64,000 bases of DNA from Roseivirga sp. (GTDB lineage: Bacteria > Bacteroidota > Bacteroidia > Cytophagales > Cyclobacteriaceae): contig JAAWWF010000028.1 of assembly GCA_021404565.1 (NCBI GenBank), positions 282,267 to 346,266 on the forward strand, written 5' to 3'. The stretch's first letter is position 1, and every line of letters starts with the position of its first letter. The translations under genes and the position numbers were made by a program. This document shows positions 1-8,617 of the stretch, one piece after another. Below the pieces are notes generated by a model that saw nothing but the letters and a program-made list of their open reading frames with translations, was not told the origin of the DNA and searched no databases.

Positions 1-243
1 ATAGAAATAGAGCGACTTATTGAGCACAACGGACATAAACCCATCGAGACCTGGACCTGGGTAAATGAAGAAGACGAATCCGGTGTCTCCCTCGATTATC
101 TAAAAAACCACCTGCTCGTGAGGTATATGCTAGAAGAAGAAAAGATGACTTATGATCAGTTACTCACCGACACTCGTTCAAAGGAGCATGTTGTTGATCA
201 GATGATGAATTGGTATAACATTCAAATCAATAGGGTTGAGTAA
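1..243 (+). CDS. C-terminal end of an unrecognised protein (partial)
   Basis: The frame is open from the first base of the window and ends at a TAA at 241-243, giving an 80-residue C-terminal fragment. It is acidic and probably helical, with W/Y residues near the end (NWYNIQINRVE). The start lies outside the window. Its stop codon directly abuts the stop of the convergent gene at 244, leaving no room for a terminator between them. I do not recognise a family from this fragment. Confidence 0.65.
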   Translation: MEIERLIEHNGHKPIETWTWVNEEDESGVSLDYLKNHLLVRYMLEEEKMTYDQLLTDTRSKEHVVDQMMNWYNIQINRVE

Positions 244-1374
244 TCACCTGGCAGGAATCAACTTATACAACCCCTTACCCTCTACTCCCACATAGAGATA
301 GCCATCAGGGCCCTGCTTTACGCTTCGCACTCTGCCAATGCCTTCAGCAATTCTTTCCTGACGTACGATTTTGTTGTCTTCAATGACACATCTCACCAGG
401 TAGCTGAACTTAAGCGAGCCCACGATAAGGTCTCCATCCCATCCGGAATATGCGCTATTTGCCAGAAAGTCCATGCCACAAGGAGCAATGGAGGGCTTCC
501 AATAGCTGACAGGCTGTTCCATCCCTTCTTTTTCGGTAATATCTGTAAAGCTCGTGCCGCTGTAGTTGATGCCATAACTGATCACCGGCCAGCCATAATT
601 TCTCCCTTTGCGTATCAGGTTCACCTCATCTCCGCCACGTGGGCCATGCTCATGGGCCCATATATCGCCCGTAATGGGGTTTTGTGCCATGCCCTGTGGA
701 TTTCTGTGTCCATAGGAGAAAATGGCTTTCTTAGCCCCTCTCAGGTCTGCAAAGGGATTGTCATCAGGAATGCGTCCGTCATCATGAATGCGATAGATCT
801 TACCTCCATCTCTGGTGATATCCTGAGGGTTTACGTCACGCTGTCCTCTGTCTCCTATGGAAAAATACAAGTACCCGTCCCTATCAAAAGCCAGGCGACT
901 TCCGAAGTGCTGGCCTGCCCGGGTGTTGGGTGAGCCCTTGTACAGCACCGTATGATCCGTAAAAGCAGTTCCGTTCCATTTGGCTCTCGATACGGCCGTC
1001 ATAGCCCCGCTGCCGCTCCCCTCACTTGAGGCATAGGTAAAATATACCCAGCTGTTGTTTCCAAAATCAGGATGCAAGGCGATGTCCATCAGGCCACCTT
1101 GCCCCTGTCGCGTACTTTCCGGACCTCCTTTTACCTTGCTGTCCAGTACCTGATCTCCTTTTGTTCTTTTGATGTTACCAGATTTTTCTGTGATCAACAT
1201 CTCTCCATTGGGGAGAAAAACAAAACCCCAGGGATTGTTCAACCGCGACAAAACAAGCTCGTAAGAAACTGTTTTGGCATCGGGCAGAATATTGGCATGT
1301 CTGGGGTCGTTTTGTGCATGGCATGAGATGACTGCCAGGCATGTGAAAAAGAATATTGAAAGACCTTTCTTCAT
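244..1374 (-). CDS. PQQ-dependent sugar dehydrogenase (soluble aldose/sorbosone dehydrogenase family)
   Basis: This is a 376-residue exported protein. An N-terminal signal peptide ends around ISCHAQ; the Cys could instead be a lipobox. The body reads as the six-bladed beta-propeller of the glucose/sorbosone dehydrogenase family: LNNPWGFVFLPNG near residue 46, a GQHFGSRLAFDRDGYLYFSIGDRG segment split by propeller turns, AHEHGPRGGDEVN, and a final GPDGYLYVGV blade. These enzymes oxidise aldoses in the periplasm with PQQ and calcium. The conserved His in the GQHFGSR segment and the HEHGPRGGDE segment match catalytic and cofactor regions of the family. Length fits. No PQQ biosynthesis genes are visible here, so the cofactor source is unknown. 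It is transcribed alone. Confidence 0.88.
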   Translation of the reverse strand: MKKGLSIFFFTCLAVISCHAQNDPRHANILPDAKTVSYELVLSRLNNPWGFVFLPNGEMLITEKSGNIKRTKGDQVLDSKVKGGPESTRQGQGGLMDIALHPDFGNNSWVYFTYASSEGSGSGAMTAVSRAKWNGTAFTDHTVLYKGSPNTRAGQHFGSRLAFDRDGYLYFSIGDRGQRDVNPQDITRDGGKIYRIHDDGRIPDDNPFADLRGAKKAIFSYGHRNPQGMAQNPITGDIWAHEHGPRGGDEVNLIRKGRNYGWPVISYGINYSGTSFTDITEKEGMEQPVSYWKPSIAPCGMDFLANSAYSGWDGDLIVGSLKFSYLVRCVIEDNKIVRQERIAEGIGRVRSVKQGPDGYLYVGVEGKGLYKLIPAR

Positions 1375-1505
1375 GGGTTGAAATTTTAGGTAATTGGAGC
1401 AGGCCCCGTAAGACTAGCCCGTAGCATTGTACAAAGTAAGTATTTAAGCGATGCGGGAGTCTAAGACATCAGAATTAGTGCTTTAAGGTTGCATTGATTA
1501 GTAAC

Positions 1506-1664
1506 ATGAACAGATTACGTTTAATCCTCATTCTCTTAACTCCTCTGAGTCTAACGGCTCAAACTGAGGACAGGGACAAGATCATTTATAAACAACTCGA
1601 TACGCAGGTTAAACGGATATCAGCCGGTGATTTGGGTGGATTGAGAAATATAATGGCTGTATGA
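1506..1664 (+). CDS. Small secreted protein, 52 aa, translationally coupled to the next gene
   Basis: An ATG at 1506 opens a 52-codon frame. It begins with a clear signal peptide (MNRLRLILILLTPLSLTAQ), followed by a short charged mature part (TEDRDKIIYKQLDTQVKRIS). It ends at TGA 1662-1664, which overlaps the ATG of the following gene as ATGA. That overlap and the signal peptide argue for a real gene rather than chance. It could also be the remnant N-terminus of a longer gene that has lost its end. No family recognised. Confidence 0.55.
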   Translation: MNRLRLILILLTPLSLTAQTEDRDKIIYKQLDTQVKRISAGDLGGLRNIMAV

Positions 1665-2413
1665 AACTCAAAATCCAATTCATATTAATGCTCTCTGTTT
1701 TGCTGGTGAATAATGCACAAACGCAAACCACCTCTCCTGAATTGGCCAAGCTTATCCGGTCTGTACCGCAGATAAAGGATACGAGCCGATTGATCCATAC
1801 ACTCATAGAAGAATTCGAACTAGGAGTAGACTCTATGGCTGCCGGTTTTGCCTCAACCATAGATCGTTTTGAAAAGGTCAGGATTCATAATAATCAGGAA
1901 GAGTTAATTCTGATTGAGTACAATTCTCACGATCGAGCTATGGCGCTGCTTCCTTATAAGCATCAATTCATTTTTAATATTCAAGGTGAATTGGTTTCAG
2001 GCTACCAGGCTGAGAGTTTCCGTTTCATTCAGCTCAATTCAGGGGAATCACCGCATCTCTTAATGCAAAACAGCACGGCTAAGGGGAACGGCTGGCACGA
2101 AATGTATAGTTGGCATGCCGATAGCCTGATAAACGTCTTTGGGGGCTTTAGCGATTACTTTCCCAAAACCTACGATGCTCATGATGATTTTGGTTTGAAC
2201 CAGCCATTTGAATTAAAGTTTAGTTTAAAAGATGATAATAATGACGGCAGAACAGACCTGGTTTTTAGTGGCAATATTGTCGCCTACAATCATCCGAAAA
2301 CTCCGGTTGAGTTCATTTTTCTGGCTACACGAAGAAGAGGTTTGGAAAGGTTTATCCAAAAAGAAAATTATTCCAAAAAGTATGCTTATCTGATTAAAAA
2401 GAAGAATCATTGA
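1661..2413 (+). CDS. Secreted protein of unknown function
   Basis: This 250-residue protein has an N-terminal signal peptide (MKLKIQFILMLSVLLVNNAQ). The rest shows no motif I can name: it contains a mixed alpha/beta central part and a DDNNDGRTDLVFSG stretch near residue 190 that resembles a calcium-binding or FG-GAP-like loop. The start overlaps the stop of the 52-aa gene (ATGA), and the stop overlaps the TTG start of the next gene (TTGA). The three genes therefore form a tightly coupled cluster. Function cannot be assigned. Confidence 0.75.
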   Translation: MKLKIQFILMLSVLLVNNAQTQTTSPELAKLIRSVPQIKDTSRLIHTLIEEFELGVDSMAAGFASTIDRFEKVRIHNNQEELILIEYNSHDRAMALLPYKHQFIFNIQGELVSGYQAESFRFIQLNSGESPHLLMQNSTAKGNGWHEMYSWHADSLINVFGGFSDYFPKTYDAHDDFGLNQPFELKFSLKDDNNDGRTDLVFSGNIVAYNHPKTPVEFIFLATRRRGLERFIQKENYSKKYAYLIKKKNH

Positions 2414-2820
2414 CAAAAGTCTACATTGATATAGATGGAGTATTGCTAACGAAGAAGATGACCTTGCCGGAGGATGGAGCCATGCTCATAGACTATCTTC
2501 TCGAAAATTTTGATTGCTTGTGGTTGACGACACACTGCAGAGGAGGTGAGAATAAGACACTCTCCTATCTGAGGCAATTCTATACCCCTGAGCTTATTAA
2601 AAAGCTCGAACGGATTAATCCAACAGACTGGTCTACACTAAAAACCGAGGCCATTGATATGAGTTCTGACTTCATTTGGCTGGAAGACTACCCTATGGAA
2701 GCAGAGAAGTTGATTTTGAGGAGAAATAACAAAAGCGACTCTTTGATTCAGGTAGACCTAAACAGGCCAGATGAGTTGAAACGAGTTAAACAGAGGCTGG
2801 TACGGTTCAAAACCTTGTAA
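2410..2820 (+). CDS. HAD-like phosphatase-fold protein
   Basis: This is a 136-residue cytoplasmic protein starting at TTG, chosen because TTGA overlaps the previous stop and because the conserved motif begins at once (TKVYIDIDGVLL). Motif I of the HAD superfamily, DxDGV, is at residues 7-11. LTTHC near residue 39 could be motif II (Thr), and WLEDYP near residue 94 could be the acidic motif IV. The protein is short for a HAD enzyme and lacks a clear motif III Lys in the usual place. The substrate is unknown. It is the last gene of the small cluster beginning at 1506. Confidence 0.7.
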   Translation: MTKVYIDIDGVLLTKKMTLPEDGAMLIDYLLENFDCLWLTTHCRGGENKTLSYLRQFYTPELIKKLERINPTDWSTLKTEAIDMSSDFIWLEDYPMEAEKLILRRNNKSDSLIQVDLNRPDELKRVKQRLVRFKTL

Positions 2821-3085
2821 CCAACCTTTTTTCATAATTATTGTTAAGAATATCAAAATTTATATTTATAGAAACTGACATCATCTAAGTTTCAAAGTTC
2901 GATTCATCCATCTAGTGGTAAAAACACAGGCCTTCTCCTAAAATGGTATTGCAGAAGCTCCCCTGTTTTAAGGATTTTTCCATAGTAAACATTATATTTA
3001 TTGTAATTAATAAAATAATTATACTATTGTTGTTCAGGAGATCACCGAAAATCCTGAAAAGAGTAGGCAATTAAAAAGCTTATCA

Positions 3086-3310
3086 ATGAAAAAGCTGTTA
3101 TCAACATTACTTACCACCGCATTTATCTTTGTTCTTATGTGCAGCAGCCTGGTTAACCAATCGGAGGCCATGTATTTTGGAAAAAAGAAGGCGAAGGCAG
3201 TAGTTACCTATGACGAAAACGGACATCCACAAATCGACTGTTCAACCTGCGACCCTGCAGGAATTTGTACAGTTACCGATTGTGATGACCCTGTAATCGG
3301 AGGTTTGTAA
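3086..3310 (+). CDS. Small secreted Cys-rich peptide
   Basis: The gene codes for 74 residues. A signal peptide or leader (about residues 1-28) is followed by a Lys-rich linker (FGKKKAKAVVTY) and a C-terminal region with four cysteines in 16 residues (IDCSTCDPAGICTVTDCDD). The layout recalls the small NVEALA-type peptides that Bacteroidota encode next to propeller proteins, but the NVEALA motif itself is absent. An intrinsic terminator follows at once, then a membrane-anchored propeller-like gene. A secreted disulfide- or metal-binding peptide, or a signalling peptide, are possible; nothing in the sequence decides between them. Confidence 0.65.
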   Translation: MKKLLSTLLTTAFIFVLMCSSLVNQSEAMYFGKKKAKAVVTYDENGHPQIDCSTCDPAGICTVTDCDDPVIGGL

Positions 3311-3320
3311 AATTCATTCA

Positions 3321-3360
3321 AAGGTGCTTTTACCAAGTTAGGAGCACCTTATTTTTTATT
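3321..3360 (+). terminator. Intrinsic terminator after the Cys-rich peptide gene
   Basis: An 8-bp perfect stem (AAGGTGCT at 3321-3328 with AGCACCTT at 3343-3350) is followed by ATTTTTTATT. It sits 10 nt after the peptide stop and 7 nt before the next ATG. It would therefore let the peptide be made in excess and the downstream gene only by read-through. Confidence 0.8.
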
Positions 3361-3366
3361 ACTACC

Positions 3367-4620
3367 ATGAGCCATAAAAAACATCAAAAATACCTGCGAG
3401 CCACCCTCTTCCCTGTCATCGCACTCGCTGTCATTATTAGCATTTTCTTCCAAATCAACTCTGAGGATTCAGAATCTGCCTCAATCGAAGTGTTGAAGGA
3501 GGCAGTTGACGGCCGATTACATATAGAAGATTCCATAAATCTGGAGGAATTGTATAAGAATGCCTTGTCTTTCAAGTTGAAAGAGGCCGAAGACCAATCA
3601 ATGGATATCTGGTTTCATGATGGAGCAGGCCTGACCATCAATAAGTTTAGTCTGGAAGGAAGGCATGTCAATTCCATTGTCCTTCCCCCTATCAATGAAC
3701 CTGTCGGACTCAATAGAGTTTCCGATTTCTTCGTCTACAACAAGGATTCAATTTTTGTCTATGATGCTCAATACAGGCGTCTTTTGCTGACTAATGAAAA
3801 ATCAGATGTGCTGAACCTCTGGCTTATCAACAACTACATACCAGAGCTATCTGCAGGCAGAAACAATGAGATAATAGATGTATACAAAAATGAAAAGAAT
3901 GAGCTAAAAATTGACCTGACTGGTTATTCCAATATCTACTACCAGTCTGATCCGAACTTCTTTCGGAAGAATTCCCTGGTCTATCAAATCAACTTAAGTA
4001 CGGAACAGGTCTCACGAGGCCTTCCTTACCCGGAAAAGAGTCCTTACCTGGATCATTTGTTCTGGAGTGGTGTGATGCCCTATGTTAGGAAAGCAGAAAA
4101 CGGTTACCTGGCCGTATTCCCCCTGGATGAGAAGATTTATCGCTATGACCTGGCTCTGGCATTCAAAGATGTGATTGACTCAAAACCCAATAATTTCCCC
4201 CGTGCCATTGGCAACAAATATGGCAATCCGCAGGAAATGAACTTTGCCCGAATTGACAGGAAGTTAAATGGCTTCAATCTTAAAACCAGAGGTGTCTTTA
4301 ATACGCACAATGAGCAAGTTTTTGCAAAAATCTACAGAGCTCCCTTGGGTGACCATGATGAAATACCGGATGACTATGCCAGTTTTCTAATGGGAGATTA
4401 TCCCTCAAAACACTACCTCCAGGTATTTAAGGTCGAAGGTGATTCCTTTGTCAAGAAATACAGTGATATCGAAATCAGCAGACTCGGGCTTGGAAACCTG
4501 TTACATATTGACGGTGCGGGTCGCTATTATTTCCTTAAAAACGACCCTGAGAGTGAGGCAAACGTCATTGTGATTTGCCGGCCTGGCCCCGATAACAAGC
4601 AAATTGCCTATGCTGATTGA
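3367..4620 (+). CDS. Membrane-anchored beta-propeller-like protein
   Basis: This is a 417-residue protein. One N-terminal transmembrane segment or uncleaved signal (FPVIALAVIISIFFQI, about residues 17-32) leads into a periplasmic domain with repeated beta-rich units: SIFVYDAQYRRLLLTN, EKIYRYDLALAF, HYLQVFKVEGDSFVKKYSDI and LHIDGAGRYYFLK. This pattern fits the six-bladed propeller proteins (DUF4221 or BF3164-like) common in Bacteroidota, but identity is too weak to choose a family. It lies directly after the Cys-rich peptide gene and its terminator, so the two are probably functionally linked with very unequal expression. Confidence 0.6.
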   Translation: MSHKKHQKYLRATLFPVIALAVIISIFFQINSEDSESASIEVLKEAVDGRLHIEDSINLEELYKNALSFKLKEAEDQSMDIWFHDGAGLTINKFSLEGRHVNSIVLPPINEPVGLNRVSDFFVYNKDSIFVYDAQYRRLLLTNEKSDVLNLWLINNYIPELSAGRNNEIIDVYKNEKNELKIDLTGYSNIYYQSDPNFFRKNSLVYQINLSTEQVSRGLPYPEKSPYLDHLFWSGVMPYVRKAENGYLAVFPLDEKIYRYDLALAFKDVIDSKPNNFPRAIGNKYGNPQEMNFARIDRKLNGFNLKTRGVFNTHNEQVFAKIYRAPLGDHDEIPDDYASFLMGDYPSKHYLQVFKVEGDSFVKKYSDIEISRLGLGNLLHIDGAGRYYFLKNDPESEANVIVICRPGPDNKQIAYAD

Positions 4621-4693
4621 GCAAAGGCTTGTAAGGTACTTATACCCTGATGGAAAAAGGGCCGATTGTTGAGTGGTTCGGCTCATCAGTGCC

Positions 4694-6151
4694 TCAGGTT
4701 TTAATGCTGAGGTACTTGGTTACCAGATAGTCATCCAGGCCATATTTGGAACCCTCCCTTCCGAAACCACTTTGCTTTACGCCACCAAAGGGGGCAGCTG
4801 CATCTGATATAATCCCAGTATTAATCCCTACCATTCCATATTCCAGGGCCTCGGCTACTTTCCAGATCAGGGCATTGTCCTTTCCATAGAAATAGGCTGC
4901 GAGGCCCGCATCCGTGTTATTGGCGAGTCGAATCACCTCGTCCACTGTCTCAAATTTATACACTGCTGCTACCGGGCCGAAGATCTCTTCGCTGCTAATC
5001 TTCATTTCGAACCTGGCATCAGTAATAATAGTGGGTAAATACAGCAAGGACCCCGAATAGAAACGATGGCCTCCCAACTCCAGGCTTGCCCCACATTCCA
5101 GGGCGTCTTTGACAAGGCCTTCCACTTTTGTCGCTGCCTTTTCATTGATCAAGGGACCAATGTTCACACCTTCATTCAAACCAGAGCCTAGCCTAAGTTT
5201 GTCAGTAGCTACCTTCAACTTCTCGACAAACACGTCATACACAGCTTCCTGCACATAAATTCTGTTGGCGCAAACACATGTTTGCCCTGCATTTCTGTAT
5301 TTAGAGACTATCGCTCCCTCCACTGCCGCATCTACATCCGCATCATTAAAAACAATGAAAGGAGCATTTCCGCCCAGCTCCAGAGAGAGCTTTTTCACAG
5401 TATCAGCACACTGTTTCATCAGGAGCTTGCCTATAGCTGTAGAACCGGTAAAAGAAAGCTTTTTTACGACCGGAGATGAAGTAAGTACCTCGCCTGCCTC
5501 TGCAGCCTGTGTAGTGGTGATTACATTGAATACTCCGGGTGGTACTCCTGCCTCACTGGCCAAATAAGCTATGGCTAATGCTGAGAAAGGCGTTTCTTCG
5601 GAAGGTTTAAGCACCACGGTACAGCCAGCAGCCAAAGCCGGTGCCACCTTGCGGGTAATCATGGCATTGGGGAAATTCCAGGGGGTAATAGCAGCCACCA
5701 CACCAATTGGCTGTTTTAGTACGATAGTACGCTTATCTGCCTGCGGGCCGGGGATAGTATCTCCATAGACGCGCTTAGCCTCTTCAGCAAACCATTCTAT
5801 ATAGGAAGCTCCATAAGCAATCTCTCCACGAGACTCAGTCAGGGGCTTTCCTTGTTCCAGAGTCAATAATATGGCCAGGTCTTCCTGATTTTCTAAAACA
5901 AGGTTGTGCCATCGTTTCAGTATGCGGGAACGATCAATGGCCGCCAAAGCCTGCCAACTCGCTAAAGCCGTATGAGCAGCTACAATTGCTTCCTCAGTTT
6001 CTTCTACTCCTCCATCCGCTACTTTACCCAGCAATTCGTGATCAAAAGGATTGTAAACATCAAAGGTTTGACCATCGGCAGCACTGATCCAATGTCCATT
6101 TATAAACAATTGGCTATTAACAAGTTGCCTATTTTTAATTAGACTCAACAT
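4694..6151 (-). CDS. gabD: NAD(P)-dependent succinate-semialdehyde dehydrogenase family
   Basis: This is a full-length 485-residue aldehyde dehydrogenase. It has TPWNFP with the catalytic-site Asn (about residue 159), the nucleotide-binding FTGSTAIGK, the general base Glu258 in LELGGNAP, and the nucleophile Cys292 in NAGQTCVCAN. The C-terminus has FGGVKQSGFGREGSKYG, typical of the GabD branch, which oxidises succinate semialdehyde to succinate. Substrate choice within the ALDH family is by overall resemblance and could be another semialdehyde. The gene starts 36 nt after the stop of the RlaP gene on the same strand with no hairpin between them, so co-transcription is possible, although a role in RNA repair is not expected. 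Confidence 0.85.
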   Translation of the reverse strand: MLSLIKNRQLVNSQLFINGHWISAADGQTFDVYNPFDHELLGKVADGGVEETEEAIVAAHTALASWQALAAIDRSRILKRWHNLVLENQEDLAILLTLEQGKPLTESRGEIAYGASYIEWFAEEAKRVYGDTIPGPQADKRTIVLKQPIGVVAAITPWNFPNAMITRKVAPALAAGCTVVLKPSEETPFSALAIAYLASEAGVPPGVFNVITTTQAAEAGEVLTSSPVVKKLSFTGSTAIGKLLMKQCADTVKKLSLELGGNAPFIVFNDADVDAAVEGAIVSKYRNAGQTCVCANRIYVQEAVYDVFVEKLKVATDKLRLGSGLNEGVNIGPLINEKAATKVEGLVKDALECGASLELGGHRFYSGSLLYLPTIITDARFEMKISSEEIFGPVAAVYKFETVDEVIRLANNTDAGLAAYFYGKDNALIWKVAEALEYGMVGINTGIISDAAAPFGGVKQSGFGREGSKYGLDDYLVTKYLSIKT

Positions 6152-6187
6152 TTAACAGATATTTATTCATCAATCATCATCAGTTGA

Positions 6188-7246
6188 TCAGCCATTCAAT
6201 TTATAAAAACCTTTCCTGATACTCACCAAAAGCTTGTTAATCAAAGCCAGGTCTGGTGTTGATGGCAAATCAGAAATCGGATACACCTGCTGAATCCTTT
6301 CGATCTTCTGATTGGCTTCTTTGAGCAAATCATCATACTGCAGTTCGCCCCGCTTAATGGACAGCAAATACTCGCGATCAGGCCTGCGCACATTCAGCTT
6401 ACCGCTCGCTCCTATTTCTTCGGCTACCGAAAGTAAACGAATGGTGTGCATCATATTTTTCGCATCGTAATTTTTACCATGATCAAGTGTATTCTGATAA
6501 CGATGATCATTTCGTTTTTCCACCCACTCCCAATACTCCTTATAATCTTTGCAATAAGTACTGTAAGCAGATTTATTGAAAGACATAATAGCAATAGGCG
6601 CTACTCCTTTCGGAATAGAGCTCAAGGCAATATCATTCGCTTCTTCTTTTCTTATTACACCCTTGTAAGCCGTTTTACCATGATAAAGCCCATACATATC
6701 GGGCATATGGGCAATTCGTGACAGACCACAATCAGACTGATTCAGGCTGTTTTTGGCCAGGAAACGGGCAACGGGAACCGAGCCCTGTCCATGTGAAACG
6801 TAGCAAAAGTCCAGCACACCTTTACGCTCTTTGTCCATAGGATTCAGAATCTTCTTGTTCAACCCCTTTGCTTTCTTTACCTGGGTCATGGCATAGCCAC
6901 CGAAACTGTGCTCGCAAAGTCTGGAAAGGAAGTTCTCATTTCTGATTTGCTCAAACAACGGATGCATCAACCTGATACAATCATCAGGTGAGTACAGCAG
7001 CTCCAGAATATTCGGGTTGTTTTTGGCTAAAAGCTCCATAAAACGTCTAAGCTCGTAATAGACCGTGTCATTCGTTTCATCACTGACCTGATCAACCTTA
7101 TCAAGCCCCAGAAATTGTTGCTCAGACAACACAAAAACGCCTTTGATATCCACATCCGAATGCTCAGTCTGAAGGCCATAGGCATGGCTTCCACTGAGAC
7201 ATTCGAATATGATCAGGTTTTGATCTTTCAGATCCTGAATCGTCAT
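6188..7246 (-). CDS. RlaP-type nucleotidyltransferase (RNA-repair associated), long form
   Basis: This 352-residue protein belongs to the DNA polymerase beta-like nucleotidyltransferase superfamily, RlaP type. The hallmark is visible at residues 17-35: LSGSHAYGLQTEHSDVDIKG, i.e. GS followed by the metal-binding DxD. The family is known for sitting beside RNA ligases and is thought to add nucleotides or otherwise modify RNA ends. Its start overlaps the stop of the second RlaP gene by 4 nt. It is the last RNA-repair gene in the rtcB transcription unit. The extra C-terminal ~100 residues (ADVSVAEEIGASGKLNVRRPDREYLL region, then a helical tail) distinguish it from the shorter paralogue. Activity is inferred from family only. 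Confidence 0.82.
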   Translation of the reverse strand: MTIQDLKDQNLIIFECLSGSHAYGLQTEHSDVDIKGVFVLSEQQFLGLDKVDQVSDETNDTVYYELRRFMELLAKNNPNILELLYSPDDCIRLMHPLFEQIRNENFLSRLCEHSFGGYAMTQVKKAKGLNKKILNPMDKERKGVLDFCYVSHGQGSVPVARFLAKNSLNQSDCGLSRIAHMPDMYGLYHGKTAYKGVIRKEEANDIALSSIPKGVAPIAIMSFNKSAYSTYCKDYKEYWEWVEKRNDHRYQNTLDHGKNYDAKNMMHTIRLLSVAEEIGASGKLNVRRPDREYLLSIKRGELQYDDLLKEANQKIERIQQVYPISDLPSTPDLALINKLLVSIRKGFYKLNG

Positions 7247-8007
7247 TTATAACCTCCTTTTACCGTTTTAATAAAAAAATCATTCAGCACGCTGAAATCT
7301 CCATTTCCGGCACTCAGCTCTGTTAGCTTTACACCATTGGCTTCAAAGGTGCTGCTTAGAAAAGCATCAATGAGTTTGTCTGAAGCACTGAGGTATGACT
7401 CGTTTTCGCGCGACTTTATTTCCATCAACTCTTCGATTCTTCGCCTCACAGGCGCTTCCACCAGTTCAAGCATATCAGCAAATACAATGGGCGCCATGGT
7501 GTTCATTTTTCTGATCCACGACACTGCCAGCGTAGTTCTCAATGCGTAAAAATAACTTTTTAGCTTCACCTCTTCTTTTCCTACACATGCTTCGATGTAC
7601 TTCAGCGACATGCTGTGGTAATGATGTGCTACCGCCACGGGAGAGAAGAAATCTGCAGCAAGCTCAGAGAACTTTTGTTTAAATCCATTAACCTCCCCAT
7701 ATACAATTGGGGACTGGATCCACTCCAGCGGTGAAGCATTCGACTTTTTGAGCAGCCTCAGCCCTTTCCGCAGCTCCCAGCCTGTTATATCGAGCTCATG
7801 CTTATCTATGGGAAGGTTTATAGTGTCTTTACCCTCTGAGAGCGACAAGTACCAGTCTGGCTTATGCACATAGATAAACCGAACATCGTAGTCACTGTCG
7901 GGTGAAGGAAAGCCCCATGCCCGCGAACCGGATTCGCAGGCATAGAGCATTGTTATATCATGTTCTTTGGATAGCTCTTTAAGCTTATCCAGAATTAGCT
8001 TTTTCAT
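7243..8007 (-). CDS. RlaP-type nucleotidyltransferase, short form (YcgL-like)
   Basis: This is a 254-residue nucleotidyltransferase-fold protein. The catalytic signature ESGSRAWGFPSPDSDYDVRF lies at residues 26-45, with GS and the DxD metal ligands intact. The domain arrangement fits the predicted nucleotidyltransferase family represented by YcgL and RlaP. It lies 12 nt downstream of the unknown 195-aa gene and overlaps the next RlaP gene by 4 nt, so the four genes from rtcB onward look like one operon. Having two divergent RlaP proteins side by side suggests two different end-modifying activities or a heterodimer. Neither can be decided from sequence. Confidence 0.82.
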   Translation of the reverse strand: MKKLILDKLKELSKEHDITMLYACESGSRAWGFPSPDSDYDVRFIYVHKPDWYLSLSEGKDTINLPIDKHELDITGWELRKGLRLLKKSNASPLEWIQSPIVYGEVNGFKQKFSELAADFFSPVAVAHHYHSMSLKYIEACVGKEEVKLKSYFYALRTTLAVSWIRKMNTMAPIVFADMLELVEAPVRRRIEELMEIKSRENESYLSASDKLIDAFLSSTFEANGVKLTELSAGNGDFSVLNDFFIKTVKGGYK

Positions 8008-8019
8008 TAGTTCTTTAAT

Positions 8020-8607
8020 TCAATCCATCCAATAAAAGAAACAATCAAACACTCTATATGGTGTTTCACCTAATAGAGTTGGTATTTCTATCTCAAAAGA
8101 GAGGTTCCTAGCCAGTGTTCCCCTGGGAGGTATGCTGAATCCAAACTCAGTCAATGTTGTTTTTATACGTTTCAACTCCTGCTCCCAAACTTCTGACGGA
8201 AGACTCTCAAGTATATCTGGCTCCAGAAAATGAGCCCCTCCTCCTGTTTCCTTACCATTCATATAGGTCTTTATCCAATGCCCGGCTCCATAAACAACGA
8301 CAGGTGCCACTCGTGACAAATAGACCATCAAGCCATTAGTAGTAAGAGAAACGCCATTCTCATGATGCTCCTTTGTAATATCGCTTTTATCTTTTTTCGA
8401 GATATTCAAAGGCACATAGGAAGCATAACCACTTCCGTAATTGTTAAAGTCCGCTTCAATGGATAGCGATCCTATATCACCTAATCTCCCCACTAACTGA
8501 CACAGGAATTCTTCAATTTTTCGACTATTCCCTGTGCTATATGGAAAGACATCCGAAACAGCAAAACCATCTACTAAATCTCTTAAATATGATTCTTCAA
8601 AAGTCAT
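8020..8607 (-). CDS. Unknown protein in the RtcB operon
   Basis: This 195-residue protein begins MTFEESYLRDLVDGF. I chose the ATG at 8605-8607 because the frame upstream (to 8649) would run back into rtcB; this start lies 10 nt after the rtcB stop. There is no signal peptide or membrane segment. Notable features are a NNYGSGYASYVPLN stretch, VVVYGAGHWIKTYMNGKETGGGAHF near the middle, and a C-terminal YRVFDCFFYWMD. I cannot match it to a named family. Its position between an RNA ligase and two nucleotidyltransferases makes a role in RNA repair or its control the natural hypothesis. Confidence 0.75.
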   Translation of the reverse strand: MTFEESYLRDLVDGFAVSDVFPYSTGNSRKIEEFLCQLVGRLGDIGSLSIEADFNNYGSGYASYVPLNISKKDKSDITKEHHENGVSLTTNGLMVYLSRVAPVVVYGAGHWIKTYMNGKETGGGAHFLEPDILESLPSEVWEQELKRIKTTLTEFGFSIPPRGTLARNLSFEIEIPTLLGETPYRVFDCFFYWMD

Positions 8608-8617
8608 GACGTGTCGA

